A stretch of 64,000 nt of DNA from JAENVU01 sp963801105 (lineage in GTDB: Bacteria > Actinomycetota > Acidimicrobiia > IMCC26256 > JAENVU01): assembly GCA_963801105.1 (NCBI GenBank), contig CAWDDH010000003.1, positions 806,001 through 870,000 on the forward strand, given 5' to 3'. Below the pieces are notes generated by a model. It searched no databases. It worked only from the letters and a program-made list of their open reading frames with translations, and had not been told where the DNA came from. Both the position numbers and the translations under genes were made by a program. Position 1 is the stretch's first letter. Every line of letters starts with the position of its first letter. This document shows, one piece after another, positions 1 to 9,640 of the stretch.

Positions 1-696
1 GAAGGAGGAGCGCACGTGCACCGGTACTCGGTAGTTCCGGGCGAACTCGACGGACCGCAGCGCGAGCACCCGCCCGCCGGTCGCGGCCATCTCCAGCATC
101 TCCTCGAACGAGACGCGAGCGAGCTTCCGGGCCTCGGGCACGATCCGGGGATCGGCGGTGAAGACGCCCGAAACGTCGGTGTAGATCTCGCAGATCTCGG
201 CGCCGAGCGAGGCGGCGAGCGCCACCGCGGTGGTGTCCGAGCCACCCCGCCCGAGCGTGGTGATGGCCTTGTCGGTGGAGATCCCCTGGAACCCCGCGAC
301 CACCGCCACGGCCCCCGCGGCCAGCGTCTCGCGAATCCGGTCGCCCTTGATCTCGAGAATCTTGGCCTTCCCGTGCGCCGTGTCGGTCACGATCCCGGCC
401 TGGGATCCGGTGAAGCTCACGGCGTGCTCGCCCAGGTCGATGATCGCCATGCACAGCAAGGCCATCGAGATCCGCTCCCCGGCGGTGAGCAGCATGTCGA
501 GCTCACGCCCGTGGGGGTTGCCCGACACGTCATGGGCGAGGCGGACGAGGTCGTCGGTGGTCTTTCCCATGGCCGAGACCGCCACGACCACCTGGTTGCC
601 GGCCCGCTGGGTGCGCACGATGTGGTCAGCGACGGCCCGGACCCGGTCGGGGTCGGCGACGGAGGTCCCGCCGAACTTCTGCACGATCAGCGCCAC
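1..696 (-). CDS. lysC: Aspartate kinase, N-terminal part (runs off the left edge)
   Basis: Phosphorylates L-aspartate in the first step of the lysine, threonine and methionine pathway. The GTG start at 694-696 gives the amino-acid kinase signature KFGGTS at residues 7-12. Further in are the conserved stretches TLGRGGSDTTAVALAA and EIYTDVSGVFTADPR, both typical of the kinase domain. Only 232 codons lie in the window, so the C-terminal ACT regulatory domains are outside it. metY-metX at 39-42 kb use a homoserine ester made further down the same pathway, but are not adjacent. Identity is secure from motif order; the allosteric type cannot be judged without the C-terminus. Confidence 0.95.
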   Translation of the reverse strand, partial: MALIVQKFGGTSVADPDRVRAVADHIVRTQRAGNQVVVAVSAMGKTTDDLVRLAHDVSGNPHGRELDMLLTAGERISMALLCMAIIDLGEHAVSFTGSQAGIVTDTAHGKAKILEIKGDRIRETLAAGAVAVVAGFQGISTDKAITTLGRGGSDTTAVALAASLGAEICEIYTDVSGVFTADPRIVPEARKLARVSFEEMLEMAATGGRVLALRSVEFARNYRVPVHVRSSF

Positions 697-811
697 AGAG
701 CCGAGGGTACTCGCCGTTCGCCCGGTTTTCGGGCGGCGACGACCGAGGCGGGCGACCGGCGGACCGTGGGATTTCTGCCACAATGCCCACTTCACTGCTG
801 GGAGGCTGTTG

Positions 812-3125
812 GTGCGCATCACTCGTTGGCTCGTCATCCCGATCGTCACGGCACTGGCGATCCCGGCCTCCGGCGTGGTCGCCGGCGCCGAGTCCCACCA
901 CCGCACCGATGTCTCCGTGCCGGTGGCGACCGGCGTGGTCGTGCGCGGGAGCGTGCACCAGATCGCGGTGCTGCACGCGCCCCCCGGGGCGACGCTCTCG
1001 GTGGTGCGCAAGCACTCGGTCGTCCAGACCGGCACGGTCGACGGCCTCGGCAGCTACAACTTCCACAACCTGCCGTCGCGCTCGGGCTACACGGTCCTCG
1101 TCGACGACGGCGGCCGGACGAGCGTCGCGGGGCCCGTCACCGTGCTCGACCCCGACGCGACGCCACCGCAGTCGCTCTACTCGGGCCAGCACCTCGACGT
1201 GACCAACCTCGGCGGCAACTCCGGCTACGGCTACCTCACCACCCGTGACGGCACGCAGCTCTCGGTCCAGGTCGTGCTGCCGGGCCCGCCCGAGAACGGT
1301 CCCTACCCGACCGTGATGGAGTACTCGGGGTACGACCCGTCGAGCCCGACCACCGGTCAGCCCCAGTACAAGCTGATGCTCCCGTCGAACGGCTACGCGT
1401 GGGTGGGTGTGAACATCCGTGGCTCGGGCTGCTCGGGCGGCGCGTTCAACTACTTCGAGAACCTGCAGGCCCTCGACGGGTACGACGCGATCGAGACGAT
1501 CGCCGCGCAGCCGTGGTCCGACGGGCACGTCGGGATGGCCGGCATCTCCTACGCGGGGATCAGCCAGCTGTTCGTCGCCCGGACCCGGCCGCCGCACCTC
1601 GACGCGATCACGCCGGTCTCGGTGATCGACGACACCTGGCGCGGCACGCTGTACCCGGGCGGAATCTTCAACAACGGCTTCGCGCTCAGCTGGGCCCAAG
1701 AGCGGGTCGACCAGAACAAGTGGCCGAACCCCGGCGCGCCGGGCTGGGTCAAGGACCGGATCGCGGGCGGCGATACGACCTGCGCGGACAACATGCTCCT
1801 CCGGGGCCAGAACGTCGATCTGCTCGACCAGATCAACCGGCACCCGAACCCGTCGCCCATGCTCGATCCCGAGTTCACCTACGACTTCCCGAACGGCAGC
1901 GACTCGCTCGCGCCCGCCGCGTTCGTGAACCGGATCCGCGCCAAGGTGTTCATCGCCGGAGCGTGGCAGGACGAGCAGACCGGCGGTCACTGGGCCAACA
2001 TGCTCGACCACTTCGCGCCCGGCGTCCTCGTACGCGCCGAGGGTCAGAACGGCGTCCACACCGAATCGCTCGACCCGCAGGTCGCGTTCGACGCACTCGA
2101 GTTCCTCGACCTGTACGTCGGGCACCGCACCCCGAGCGTCTCCGCGGCGGTCCGGGCCTTCGCCCCCGTGCTCTGGAGCAGCATCACCGGGGTCCCGGGC
2201 CAGGTCATGCCGCCCGACCGCTTCACCGGCGCGAGCTACGAGCAGGCGCTCGCGGCAGTACTCGGCCGAGCAGCCCGTCAAGATCCTCTGGGAGACGGGG
2301 AACGCCGAGGGCCTTGCGCCCGGTTCGCTCGTTCCCCGGGCGCAGACGAGCTACGCGGCGTGGCCGATTCCGGGTACCCGCGCCCGCACCTGGCACCTGC
2401 GCTCGAACGGACGGCTGCGCAAGAAGCCCGGCGTTGACCACGAGGGCGCGGACGAGTTCCGGCCCGATCCGACGCTGCGGCCCCGCACCGACTTCCAGGG
2501 CGGGAACATCTGGGCCGCGACCCCGACCTACGACTGGCAGCCGGTCGTCGACGGCGCGTCGCTGTCCTACCTCACCCACGTGCTGCCGCGGACGCTTTCG
2601 ATGGCGGGGAGCGGCAGCGTCGACCTGTGGGTCAAGTCGAACGCCCCCGACAGCGACCTGCAGGTGACGCTGAGCGAGGTGCTCCCGAACGGGCAGGAGC
2701 GCTACGTGCAGAACGGGTGGCTGAAGCTCAGCCACCGCAAGCTCGATGCCGCGCGCTCCACCCCGCTCAACCCGGTTCACAACGACCAGCTGAAGGACAT
2801 GCACGACATCACTCCGGGTCACTTCGTCTCCGCGCGGATCGCACTGTTCCCGTTCGCCCACCAGTTCCGCGCCGGGAGCCGCATCCGCCTGACCATCCAG
2901 GCCCCGGGCGGAGATCGTCCGGAATGGGCGTTCGACACCGCGGAGACCGGCGGCAACGTGGTCGACCTGATCGCGCACGACGACGACCGCCCATCGCGCC
3001 TCGTGCTCCCGATCGTGGGCGGGCCGGACCTGGGCCCGACGGCGGCGGCCTGCCCGTCGCTGCGCTCCCAGCCCTGCCGGACCTACGTGGCACCTGCTCC
3101 GAACCACACCGTTCCCACCTCCTAG
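812..3125 (+). CDS. Secreted CocE/NonD-type S15 hydrolase (frameshifted near 2255)
   Basis: Alpha/beta-hydrolase of the X-Pro dipeptidyl-peptidase/cocaine-esterase family. The GTG at 812 follows GGGAGG at 801-806 and gives an N-terminal signal segment (VRITRWLVIPIVTALA). The nucleophile elbow GISYAG places Ser at about residue 246. An acidic residue in GAWQDEQ and a His in NGVHTE fit the catalytic triad. A C-terminal jelly-roll domain follows (about residues 480-760). The frame breaks at about 2250-2258: removing one G from GCGGCAG restores A-Q-Y-S-A-E-Q-P-V-K and gives 770 codons, normal for the family. I read this as a sequencing indel rather than a dead gene. Substrate is unknown; a secreted peptidase or esterase is likely. 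Confidence 0.85.
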
Positions 3126-3128
3126 ACT
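3123..3128 (+). promoter_or_regulatory. Leaderless -10 hexamer TAGACT for the cyclophilin gene
   Basis: TAGACT ends 8 nt before the GTG start at 3137. Its first three bases are also the TAG stop codon of the upstream hydrolase, so a promoter appears to be embedded in the gene junction. No Shine-Dalgarno sequence lies between it and the start, as expected for a leaderless transcript. Confidence 0.5.
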
Positions 3129-3136
3129 CCGCCGCC

Positions 3137-3978
3137 GTGTCCAAGGCAGCCAAGCGCGAACGACAGAAGCAGAACCGCGAGCTCGCACGCGCCGAACGCG
3201 AGCGCATGATGAAGCGGCAGCGCCAGATGAAGACGCTGCGCACGCTCCTCTACCTGCTGGCACCGCTCGTCGTGATCGGCGTGATCATCTCGCTGGTCAA
3301 CGGGGGGAACAGCTCGGACGCGAAGTCCGCCACCCCGGCCGCCTGCGCGAACCCGGTGAAGAACCCGACGCGAACGTTCCCCGCGGCACCCCCCATGACG
3401 ATCGACGCGACGGCGAAGTACACCGCGACGATGTGCACCAGCGAGGGCACGATCACCCTGGCGCTCGATCCCGGGACGGCTCCGGTCGCGACCAACAACT
3501 TCGTGTTCCTGGCCCGCAACGGCTTCTACGACGGGCTGACGATCCACCGGACCGTCAAGAACTTCATCATCCAGGGCGGGGACCCGAAGGGCGACGGCTC
3601 CGGCGGCCCCGGCTACACCGTGCAGGGCGAGGTGCCGACCGACAACTACCCGATCGGCTCGCTGGCCGCGGCCAAGGGCACCTCGGAGCCGGCCGGCACG
3701 TTCGGTTCGCAGTTCTTCATCGTCACCGGCTCCGGCGGCTCCGACGCTCCCCGACGACTACGCCCGCTTCGGCGCGGTCACGGCCGGCCTGAAGAACGCG
3801 CAGAAGATCGAGTCGTACGCACCGGCACCCGACGCCAATGGCCAGCGTGACGGCGCGCCGACCAAGAAGGTCACGATCACCAAGGTGGTGATCAGCGTCA
3901 ACGGCAAGGCGGTGGGTCCGACCACGACGACCTCCTCGACGACGTCGCGCCGTGTCCACCACGAGCAGCACACCCTGA
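3137..3978 (+). CDS. Membrane-anchored cyclophilin-type peptidyl-prolyl isomerase (two frameshifts)
   Basis: Catalyses cis-trans isomerisation of prolyl peptide bonds, here probably outside the membrane. Residues 1-35 are strongly charged (Lys/Arg/Glu), followed by one transmembrane helix at about 36-53. The cyclophilin fold then shows TNNFVFLARNGFYDG, IHRTVKNFIIQGGDPKGDG and FGSQFFIV. Two single-base insertions break the frame. Dropping a G near 3740 restores S-T-L-P-D-D-Y-A-R-F-G. Dropping a base near 3945-3951 restores a Thr/Ser tail ending V-S-T-T-S-S-T-P with a stop at 3976-3978. The corrected protein is 279 aa. The second shift is less certain, because the alternative reading runs to about 4041 into the convergent gene. 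Confidence 0.85.
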
Positions 3979-4006
3979 CCGACGGCCGCCGCGTCGCCGG
4001 CGGGGT

Positions 4007-4708
4007 TCAGGGCAGGGCGAGACCCGTCGCGCCGTCGGCGTAGGTGGTGGTGCCATCGGCCGCGTAGAGCGTGACCTGGCCCGCGCCGGCAACCGACCAG
4101 GACGGGCCCGGCTCACGCACGAGCGCGGTCTCCTCGTCGATCCCCACGAGTACCGCGTCGCGGGGCCGCAGCTCCACCGATCGCTGCCGGAGGTGATCGG
4201 CCGCGCTGCCGTGATACGGAAACACGGCCACACCCTCGACGAAGCCGAGGCCGACCGTGTACGCGCCACCGCGCGGGTCCACCATCGGGTCGCACAGCAC
4301 GGTCGCGCCTGCCCCCGACGCCGCGATCACCGCACCGTTGCGGTAGGCCGTGAGCATCGCGTCGAACAGCGGCGAGGACTTGATCACCGAGCGCAGGTGC
4401 ATCGGCGAGCCGTCCGCCAGGTAGACGAATCGGGCCTGCTCCACGGCCGTGACGACGTCGGGGGCCTCGGCGTCGCGTCGATGCAGCACCCCGAGGGTGC
4501 GGACGGCCACGCCGAGCGGCTCGAAGTGGCGCGTCGCGATGTCCGCCACCCGCTCGGGGTGCTCGAAGGCGGCCGCGGTCGGGAGGACGAGAATCTCGGT
4601 GGCGCCGGCGAGGCCCAGCAGCCGCCGGTCGAGGGTCCGATGGTGCTCACCCCACTCACCGCCGCCGATGAGCGCGAGGGTCCCGGAAACTGCCTGACGA
4701 GTCGCCAT
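4007..4708 (-). CDS. Peptidase S51-like (cyanophycinase/dipeptidase E fold) protein with altered nucleophile elbow
   Basis: 233 aa. The pattern of LALIGGGEWGEHH at the N-terminus, VLPTAAAFEHPER, YLADGSPMHL and a central AASGAGA resembles the S51 serine peptidase family (class I glutamine-amidotransferase-like fold), which includes cyanophycinases and alpha-aspartyl dipeptidases. In active members the elbow normally reads S-A-G-A, with Ser as nucleophile. Here the aligned residue appears to be Gly, with a Ser one place earlier, so catalysis is doubtful or rearranged. The ATG at 4708 is divergent from the dehydrogenase at 4797. The gene is convergent with the cyclophilin, leaving only about 28 bp between stops. 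Function is unknown beyond the fold. Confidence 0.65.
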   Translation of the reverse strand: MATRQAVSGTLALIGGGEWGEHHRTLDRRLLGLAGATEILVLPTAAAFEHPERVADIATRHFEPLGVAVRTLGVLHRRDAEAPDVVTAVEQARFVYLADGSPMHLRSVIKSSPLFDAMLTAYRNGAVIAASGAGATVLCDPMVDPRGGAYTVGLGFVEGVAVFPYHGSAADHLRQRSVELRPRDAVLVGIDEETALVREPGPSWSVAGAGQVTLYAADGTTTYADGATGLALP

Positions 4709-4796
4709 ACCGGGCGCACACTATGCGGGGGTCGCCTTGGCCAAACGGACCGACGGCTCACTAACCTGCGCGCTTTCCACGACGGGGAGCGGAGCA

Positions 4797-5642
4797 ATGG
4801 TGCAACGGGTCGGAATCGTCGGGTCCGGGATCATGGGCAGCGGGATCGCCGAGGTCGCCGCGAAGGCCGGCTGCGACGTCGTCCTGCGGAGCCGAGCCCA
4901 GACCACGGCCGACGCGATGGTCGCGGGCCTCGAGAAGTCGCTGGCCAAGCAGGTCGACCGCGGGAAGCTCGAGGACGCGGAGCGCACCGCGGTCCTCGGT
5001 CGGGTCGAGGCGGTCTCGGACCTCGGAGCACTCGCCGACTGCGACCTCGTGGTCGAGTCCATCGTCGAGGACCTGCCCACCAAGAAGCACATCTTCAGCG
5101 AGCTCGACCGCATCGTGAAGGAAGGCGGGATCCTCGCGACGAACACGTCGACGCTCCCGGTCGTCGAGATGGCGATGGAAACCGGCCGTCCCGACCTGGT
5201 GTGCGGCGTCCACTTCTTCAACCCCGCGCCGATGATGCCGCTCGTCGAGCTGGTGCGGGCCATCACCACCAGCGACGAGACAATCGCCACGACCCGGGCG
5301 TTCGCCGAGGCCTGCGGGAAGAACCCGGTCGAGGTCCGGGACCAGGCCGGCTTCATCGTGAACGCCCTCCTGTTCCCCTATCTCAACAACGCCGTGAAGC
5401 TCTACGACGCCGGCGTCGCGAGCCGTGAGGACATCGACGCGGCGATGCAGGGCGGCTGCAACTTCCCGATGGGTCCGCTCGCGCTGCTGGACCTCGTCGG
5501 ACTCGACACGAGCCTCTCGATCCTCGAGGCCCTCTACGCCGAGTTCAAGGACCCGAACTACGCGCCCGCCCCGCTGCTGCGCCGGATGGTGAGCGCCGAG
5601 CGCTACGGCCGGAAGTCCAAACTCGGCTTCTACGAATACTGA
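4797..5642 (+). CDS. 3-hydroxyacyl-CoA (3-hydroxybutyryl-CoA) dehydrogenase
   Basis: NAD(P)-dependent interconversion of acetoacetyl-CoA and 3-hydroxybutyryl-CoA. The N-terminal Rossmann motif GIVGSGIMGSGIAE is at residues 6-19. The motif VESIVEDLPTKK, NTSTLPV and the family signature HFFNPAPMMPLVELV (His-Asn active-site region) follow. The C-terminal domain carries GFIVNALLFPYLN and ends in GFYEY. The length of 281 aa is normal. The start is the ATG after GGGAGCGGAGCA. A possible promoter is TTGGCC (4737-4742) with TAACCT (4762-4767). It probably supplies the reductive step between the thiolase (20405) and Ccr (20252) in the ethylmalonyl-CoA pathway; fatty-acid oxidation is the alternative. 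Confidence 0.9.
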   Translation: MVQRVGIVGSGIMGSGIAEVAAKAGCDVVLRSRAQTTADAMVAGLEKSLAKQVDRGKLEDAERTAVLGRVEAVSDLGALADCDLVVESIVEDLPTKKHIFSELDRIVKEGGILATNTSTLPVVEMAMETGRPDLVCGVHFFNPAPMMPLVELVRAITTSDETIATTRAFAEACGKNPVEVRDQAGFIVNALLFPYLNNAVKLYDAGVASREDIDAAMQGGCNFPMGPLALLDLVGLDTSLSILEALYAEFKDPNYAPAPLLRRMVSAERYGRKSKLGFYEY

Positions 5643-5689
5643 GCCACCGCCAGGCTCCGATCGCCGCTTCTGCTCGCCCCGCGGGCGCG

Positions 5690-6784
5690 TCACATCCGGC
5701 GGAAGACACCCAGGCCAGCGTCGGCGCCGTATGCGTCGTTGAGGTCGGTCACCGTGACCTCGGACGCGCGTGATCCCGACACCGTGAAGGTGACCGCTTG
5801 CCTTCCTGAGGCGTTCTCACCGACCGTGTCGTAGGCGAACGTGTCGCCGGTCCAGTGCTCGAGCGGAAACGCCATGGACTGCGGTCCGAGCAGCATCACG
5901 AGGCCGCCGTTCCGTTCGACCACACGCATGGTCCCGGAGAAGTCGCTCTCGTACGTGCCGATGCGGACGGAGTCCGCGCGCGTCTCGGGGGTGGGCAGGC
6001 GGCGTCTTCCCGAGATCCGTGGGATGGTCGCCGAAGGACGCGAAGCGCGCGGTGGAGGCCGCCAGCCAGTTCCGGGTCGAGTGGCCCACGAGCGCCCAGT
6101 CCATGAACTCCGCGGCGATGGCCTCGGGCACGCCGATCGGCTCACCGTTGGTGAGCACGACGATGCCCAGACCCTCGGCCGGCGACATCGCGAACGCGGT
6201 GCTGGCACCGAGCGCGAACGCGCCCGAGTGGCTGATTCGTGGCCGGCCCGTGTCGTCGACACGAAGATTGAACCCGAGCGAGTACTGCGACGGCCCCGGT
6301 CCCGGGCGCTGGACGACGCGCGGGCCACCGCCTCCGCCCCGGCGGTCAGGCCGAAGTTCGTGTAGGCGTAGACCGCGCGGAACGGCTGCAGCGGGACCGC
6401 GCGCAGCCGTTCGAGCACCTGCGTGCGATCGAAGCCCAGATCCTCGAGGAGATCCCCCGCATGCGCCGGGAGCCCGCTCCGATGCGCGTACACATCTTCG
6501 ATCGTGACGTGCTCGGTCACGTAGAGATCCGACAGGGCAAAGTCGGGCAGGTACTTCACGATCGGGTCGGTCCACGCGACCTTGCCCTGGTCCACGGCAC
6601 GAGCGACGACCGTTGCCCCGACACCCTTCGACAGCGATGCGATCTCGAAGACGGCCGGTGCGTCCGCAGAGCGGGCGGAGCCGGAGCCACCGGCCGCCAC
6701 CCCGGTCAGCGCCAGCGCGGCGACGAGACTCCCAGCGGCCATCCCTCGCAGCCCTCGCGTCCTCGGACCCTTCGTGGGGGACAT
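5690..6784 (-). pseudogene. Decayed serine hydrolase (beta-lactamase/class C PBP family)
   Basis: Remnants of a secreted serine hydrolase. There is a signal peptide from the ATG at 6784 (GMAAGSLVAALALTGVAAGG), the SxxK motif inside FEIASLSKGVGAT, the Tyr-x-Asn equivalent in VYAYTNFGLTAGAEAVA, ISHSGAFALGAS, and a C-terminal GTYESDFSG domain. The reading frame changes twice, at about 6300 and about 6000. More tellingly, the mature N-terminus before SxxK is almost absent. The block between AEAVARA and QYSLGFNL, normally around 90-100 residues, is also missing. The remaining 365 codons fall well short of the usual size of this family. Loss of whole fold elements argues for true gene decay, unlike the simple one-base shifts elsewhere in the window. 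Confidence 0.7.
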
Positions 6785-6845
6785 CCACCGATGCTTCGCA
6801 GCCGAGATCGTCTCGTTGTGACATCGGGGCCGTGGAACGTGGAGA

Positions 6846-8828
6846 ATGCACCCCGTGACCGATCGCCCCTGGCTGATGCGCACGTACTCGGGTCATTCAT
6901 CGGCGCGCGCCTCCAACGAGCTGTACCGCTCAAACCTCGCCAAGGGCCAGACCGGCCTGTCGGTGGCCTTCGACCTGCCGACCCAGACCGGCTACGACGC
7001 CGACGACATGCTGGCCCACGGCGAGGTCGGCAAGGTCGGCGTGCCGGTGGCGCACCTCGGCGACATGCGCACGCTCTTCGAGCAGATCCCCCTCGACGAG
7101 ATGAACACGTCGATGACGATCAACGCCACCGCGATGTGGCTGCTCGCGCTGTACATCGCGCTGGCCGACGAGCAGGGCGTCCCCCGCGCTGCCCTCTCGG
7201 GCACGACCCAGAACGACATCGTCAAGGAGTACCTCTCGCGCGGCACCTTCATCTTCGGTCCGGCCCCGAGCCGCCGCCTGACCGTGGACCTCATCACGTA
7301 CACGGTGCGCAACATTCCCAAGTGGAACCCGATCAACGTCTGCCCGTACCACCTCCAGGAGGCGGGTGCGACGCCGGTGCAGGAGCTCGCCTACGGGCTC
7401 GCCACCGCGGTCGGCGTGCTCGACGCGGTACGGGAATCCGGCCAGGTCGCCCCGGACGACTTTCCCGAGATCGTGGGCCGGATCTCGTTCTTCATCGACG
7501 TCGGCACGCGCTTCGTCGAGGAGATGTGCAAGATGCGCGCGTTCACCCAGATGTGGGACCGCATCTGCGCCGAGCGCTACGGAGTGACCGACGAGAAGCT
7601 CCGCCGGTTCCGGTACGGCGTGCAGGTCAACTCCCTCGGCCTCACCGAGGCGCAGCCGGAGAACAACGTGCAGCGCATCGTGCTCGAGATGCTGGGCGTC
7701 ACCCTGTCGCGCGATGCACGCGCACGGGCGATCCAGCTCCCGTGCTGGAACGAGGCGCTCGGACTGCCACGCCCGTGGGACCAGCAGTGGTCGCTGCGGA
7801 TGCAGCAGGTGCTCGCCTACGAGAGCGACCTGCTCGAGTACGGCGACCTCTTCGAGGGATCCAAGGTCGTGGCCGAGAAGGTCGAGGAGCTCGTCGCCGC
7901 CGCGACGACCGAGCTCGACTGGGTGCTCGACGGCGGCGGAGCCTTCGCCATGATCGACGCGGTCAAGGGACGGCTCGTCCAGTCGAACGCCGAGCGGGTG
8001 CGCGCGATCGAGGCGGGCACACGCAAGGTCGTCGGCGTGAACTGCTTCACCGAGACCGAGCCGTCGCCCCTCACGGCCGAGGGTGAGGGCCACATCCTCC
8101 GCCTCGATCCCGCCGCGGAGCGCGAGCAGCTGGCGCGCCTCGAGCAGTGGCGGTCCGAGCGGGACGACGCGCTCGTCGCGCGGGCACTCGACACCGTCCG
8201 GGAGGTCGCGGCGACCGACGACAACCTCATGGAGGCGACGATCGAGCTCGCCCGCGCGGGAGGCACCGTCGGCGAGTGGGCGGGTGCCCTGCGGGAGGTC
8301 TTCGGCGAGTACCGCGCCCCCACCGGCGTGAGCGGTGTCGCGGCCTCCGCCGGCGACAGCATGATCGCCGTCCGCGAGCAGGTGCGCGCCGACGCCGCCG
8401 AGTTGGGCGGACCGTTGCGGATCCTCGTCGGCAAGCCCGGGCTCGACGGCCACTCGAACGGTGCCGAGCAGATCGCGGTGGCGGCACGCGACGCCGGCAT
8501 GGAGGTCGTGTACCAGGGGATCCGGCTCACCCCGGACCAGATCGCAGCCGCGGCCCGGGACGAGGACGTCGACGTGATCGGGCTCTCGATCCTCTCCGGG
8601 TCGCACCTCGAGCTGGTCCCCGAGACCATCCGCAAGCTCCGGGAGGTCGGGGTGGAGGCGCCCGTCGTGGTCGGGGGCATCATCCCGCCCGAGGATGCCC
8701 GCACCCTCGAGGCCGCGGGGATCGCCCGGGTCTACACACCCAAGGACTACGAGCTGGCCGCCATCATGGGCGACCTCGCCGGTCTGGCGGCGGGATATCG
8801 GCGGGAACGAGCGAAAAGCCTCCACTAG
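6846..8828 (+). CDS. ecm: Ethylmalonyl-CoA mutase (MeaA/Ecm), coenzyme B12-dependent
   Basis: Isomerises ethylmalonyl-CoA to methylsuccinyl-CoA with adenosylcobalamin. The catalytic domain begins RPWLMRTYSGHSSARASNEL and contains GLSVAFDLPTQTGYD, MNTSMTINATAMWLLALY and GTTQNDIVKEYLSRGT. This matches the single-chain MeaA branch rather than two-subunit methylmalonyl-CoA mutase. The C-terminal B12 domain has GKPGLDGHSNGAEQIAV, with the cobalt-ligand pattern D-x-H-x-x-G, then GLSILSGSH and VVVGGIIP. Length of 660 aa is normal. ATG 6846 sits very close to GGAG, so GTG 6855 (MTDRPWLMRT) is an equally good start. The substrate assignment is supported by ccr and epimerase genes in the same window. 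Confidence 0.93.
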   Translation: MHPVTDRPWLMRTYSGHSSARASNELYRSNLAKGQTGLSVAFDLPTQTGYDADDMLAHGEVGKVGVPVAHLGDMRTLFEQIPLDEMNTSMTINATAMWLLALYIALADEQGVPRAALSGTTQNDIVKEYLSRGTFIFGPAPSRRLTVDLITYTVRNIPKWNPINVCPYHLQEAGATPVQELAYGLATAVGVLDAVRESGQVAPDDFPEIVGRISFFIDVGTRFVEEMCKMRAFTQMWDRICAERYGVTDEKLRRFRYGVQVNSLGLTEAQPENNVQRIVLEMLGVTLSRDARARAIQLPCWNEALGLPRPWDQQWSLRMQQVLAYESDLLEYGDLFEGSKVVAEKVEELVAAATTELDWVLDGGGAFAMIDAVKGRLVQSNAERVRAIEAGTRKVVGVNCFTETEPSPLTAEGEGHILRLDPAAEREQLARLEQWRSERDDALVARALDTVREVAATDDNLMEATIELARAGGTVGEWAGALREVFGEYRAPTGVSGVAASAGDSMIAVREQVRADAAELGGPLRILVGKPGLDGHSNGAEQIAVAARDAGMEVVYQGIRLTPDQIAAAARDEDVDVIGLSILSGSHLELVPETIRKLREVGVEAPVVVGGIIPPEDARTLEAAGIARVYTPKDYELAAIMGDLAGLAAGYRRERAKSLH

Positions 8829-8855
8829 CCCGCCGGACGCGCCGATGAGGGAGTC

Positions 8856-9632
8856 GTGAAGGATCGGCTTCTCGCCAGCTCCCTCGCGGCCGGATTCGCC
8901 GCGTTGACCTGTGGTGTCCTCGCGGCGGTTCTCGACAGCCGCGAGCTCGCCATCGCCGCCGGTGGCTTCGGATTCCTCGCGTCGATCATCGGCGCCGCGA
9001 TCGCGGCCCAGCTCGGTGCCCTCGGTGCGCAGGTCACCGCACTCGCCGCCGAGCGAGATGAGATGCGCCGGGAGCTCGACGCCCTCGCCGCCATCTTCGC
9101 CGAAGAGGCAACGACCACGCGTCGCGACGTTCTCGCACTCGCCCGCACCGACACCACGGAGGCCATCGTGGACACCGTCTCGGGGCTCCTCGAGGAGCAG
9201 CACTTCACCGTTCTCGTGCAGAAGCGCGTCGCCGCCGCACGACGGCAGCTCCAGCCGATCTCGATCATCAAGTTCGAGGTCGACGGGCTGACCGAAGCGA
9301 CCACCGAGGAGTGCGACCATGCGATCGCGTCCCTCGGCGCGGTCATCACCACGACGCTGCGCGAGTCGGACGCTGCGTGTCGCATCGGCCACACGATGGC
9401 CGCTGCGATCCTCGAGGACACGAGCGAGGCCGGCGCGGTCTGGGCCGCCGAGCGCATCCGGGGCTCGCTCCACCAGAACGAGCTCGGCGACACGCTCACG
9501 GTGTCAGCGGGGATCGCCTGCTACCCCACGCACGCCCTGACCGCGCCCGAGCTGATGGAGCGCGCGGCCCGTGCGCTCGACGCAGCGCGCGCCCAGGGCC
9601 GGGACCGGCTCGAGGTGGCGTCGGGGGACTGA
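8856..9632 (+). CDS. Membrane protein with degenerate GGDEF domain
   Basis: 258 aa. Two closely spaced hydrophobic helices (about residues 5-27 and 30-52) are followed by a short coiled-coil-like stretch (ALAAERDEMRRELDALAAIFAEE). A diguanylate-cyclase-like fold comes next. The fold is recognisable from its end, TVSAGIACYPTHALTAPELMERA and ARAQGRDRL. At the position of the catalytic GGDEF signature the sequence reads R-I-G-H-T-M-A, so cyclic di-GMP synthesis is not expected. It may instead bind a nucleotide or act as a sensor or scaffold. The GTG start at 8856 lies 27 bp after ecm in the same direction, so it is probably co-transcribed. The signal it responds to is unknown. Confidence 0.75.
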   Translation: MKDRLLASSLAAGFAALTCGVLAAVLDSRELAIAAGGFGFLASIIGAAIAAQLGALGAQVTALAAERDEMRRELDALAAIFAEEATTTRRDVLALARTDTTEAIVDTVSGLLEEQHFTVLVQKRVAAARRQLQPISIIKFEVDGLTEATTEECDHAIASLGAVITTTLRESDAACRIGHTMAAAILEDTSEAGAVWAAERIRGSLHQNELGDTLTVSAGIACYPTHALTAPELMERAARALDAARAQGRDRLEVASGD

Positions 9633-9640
9633 CGCCCTGC

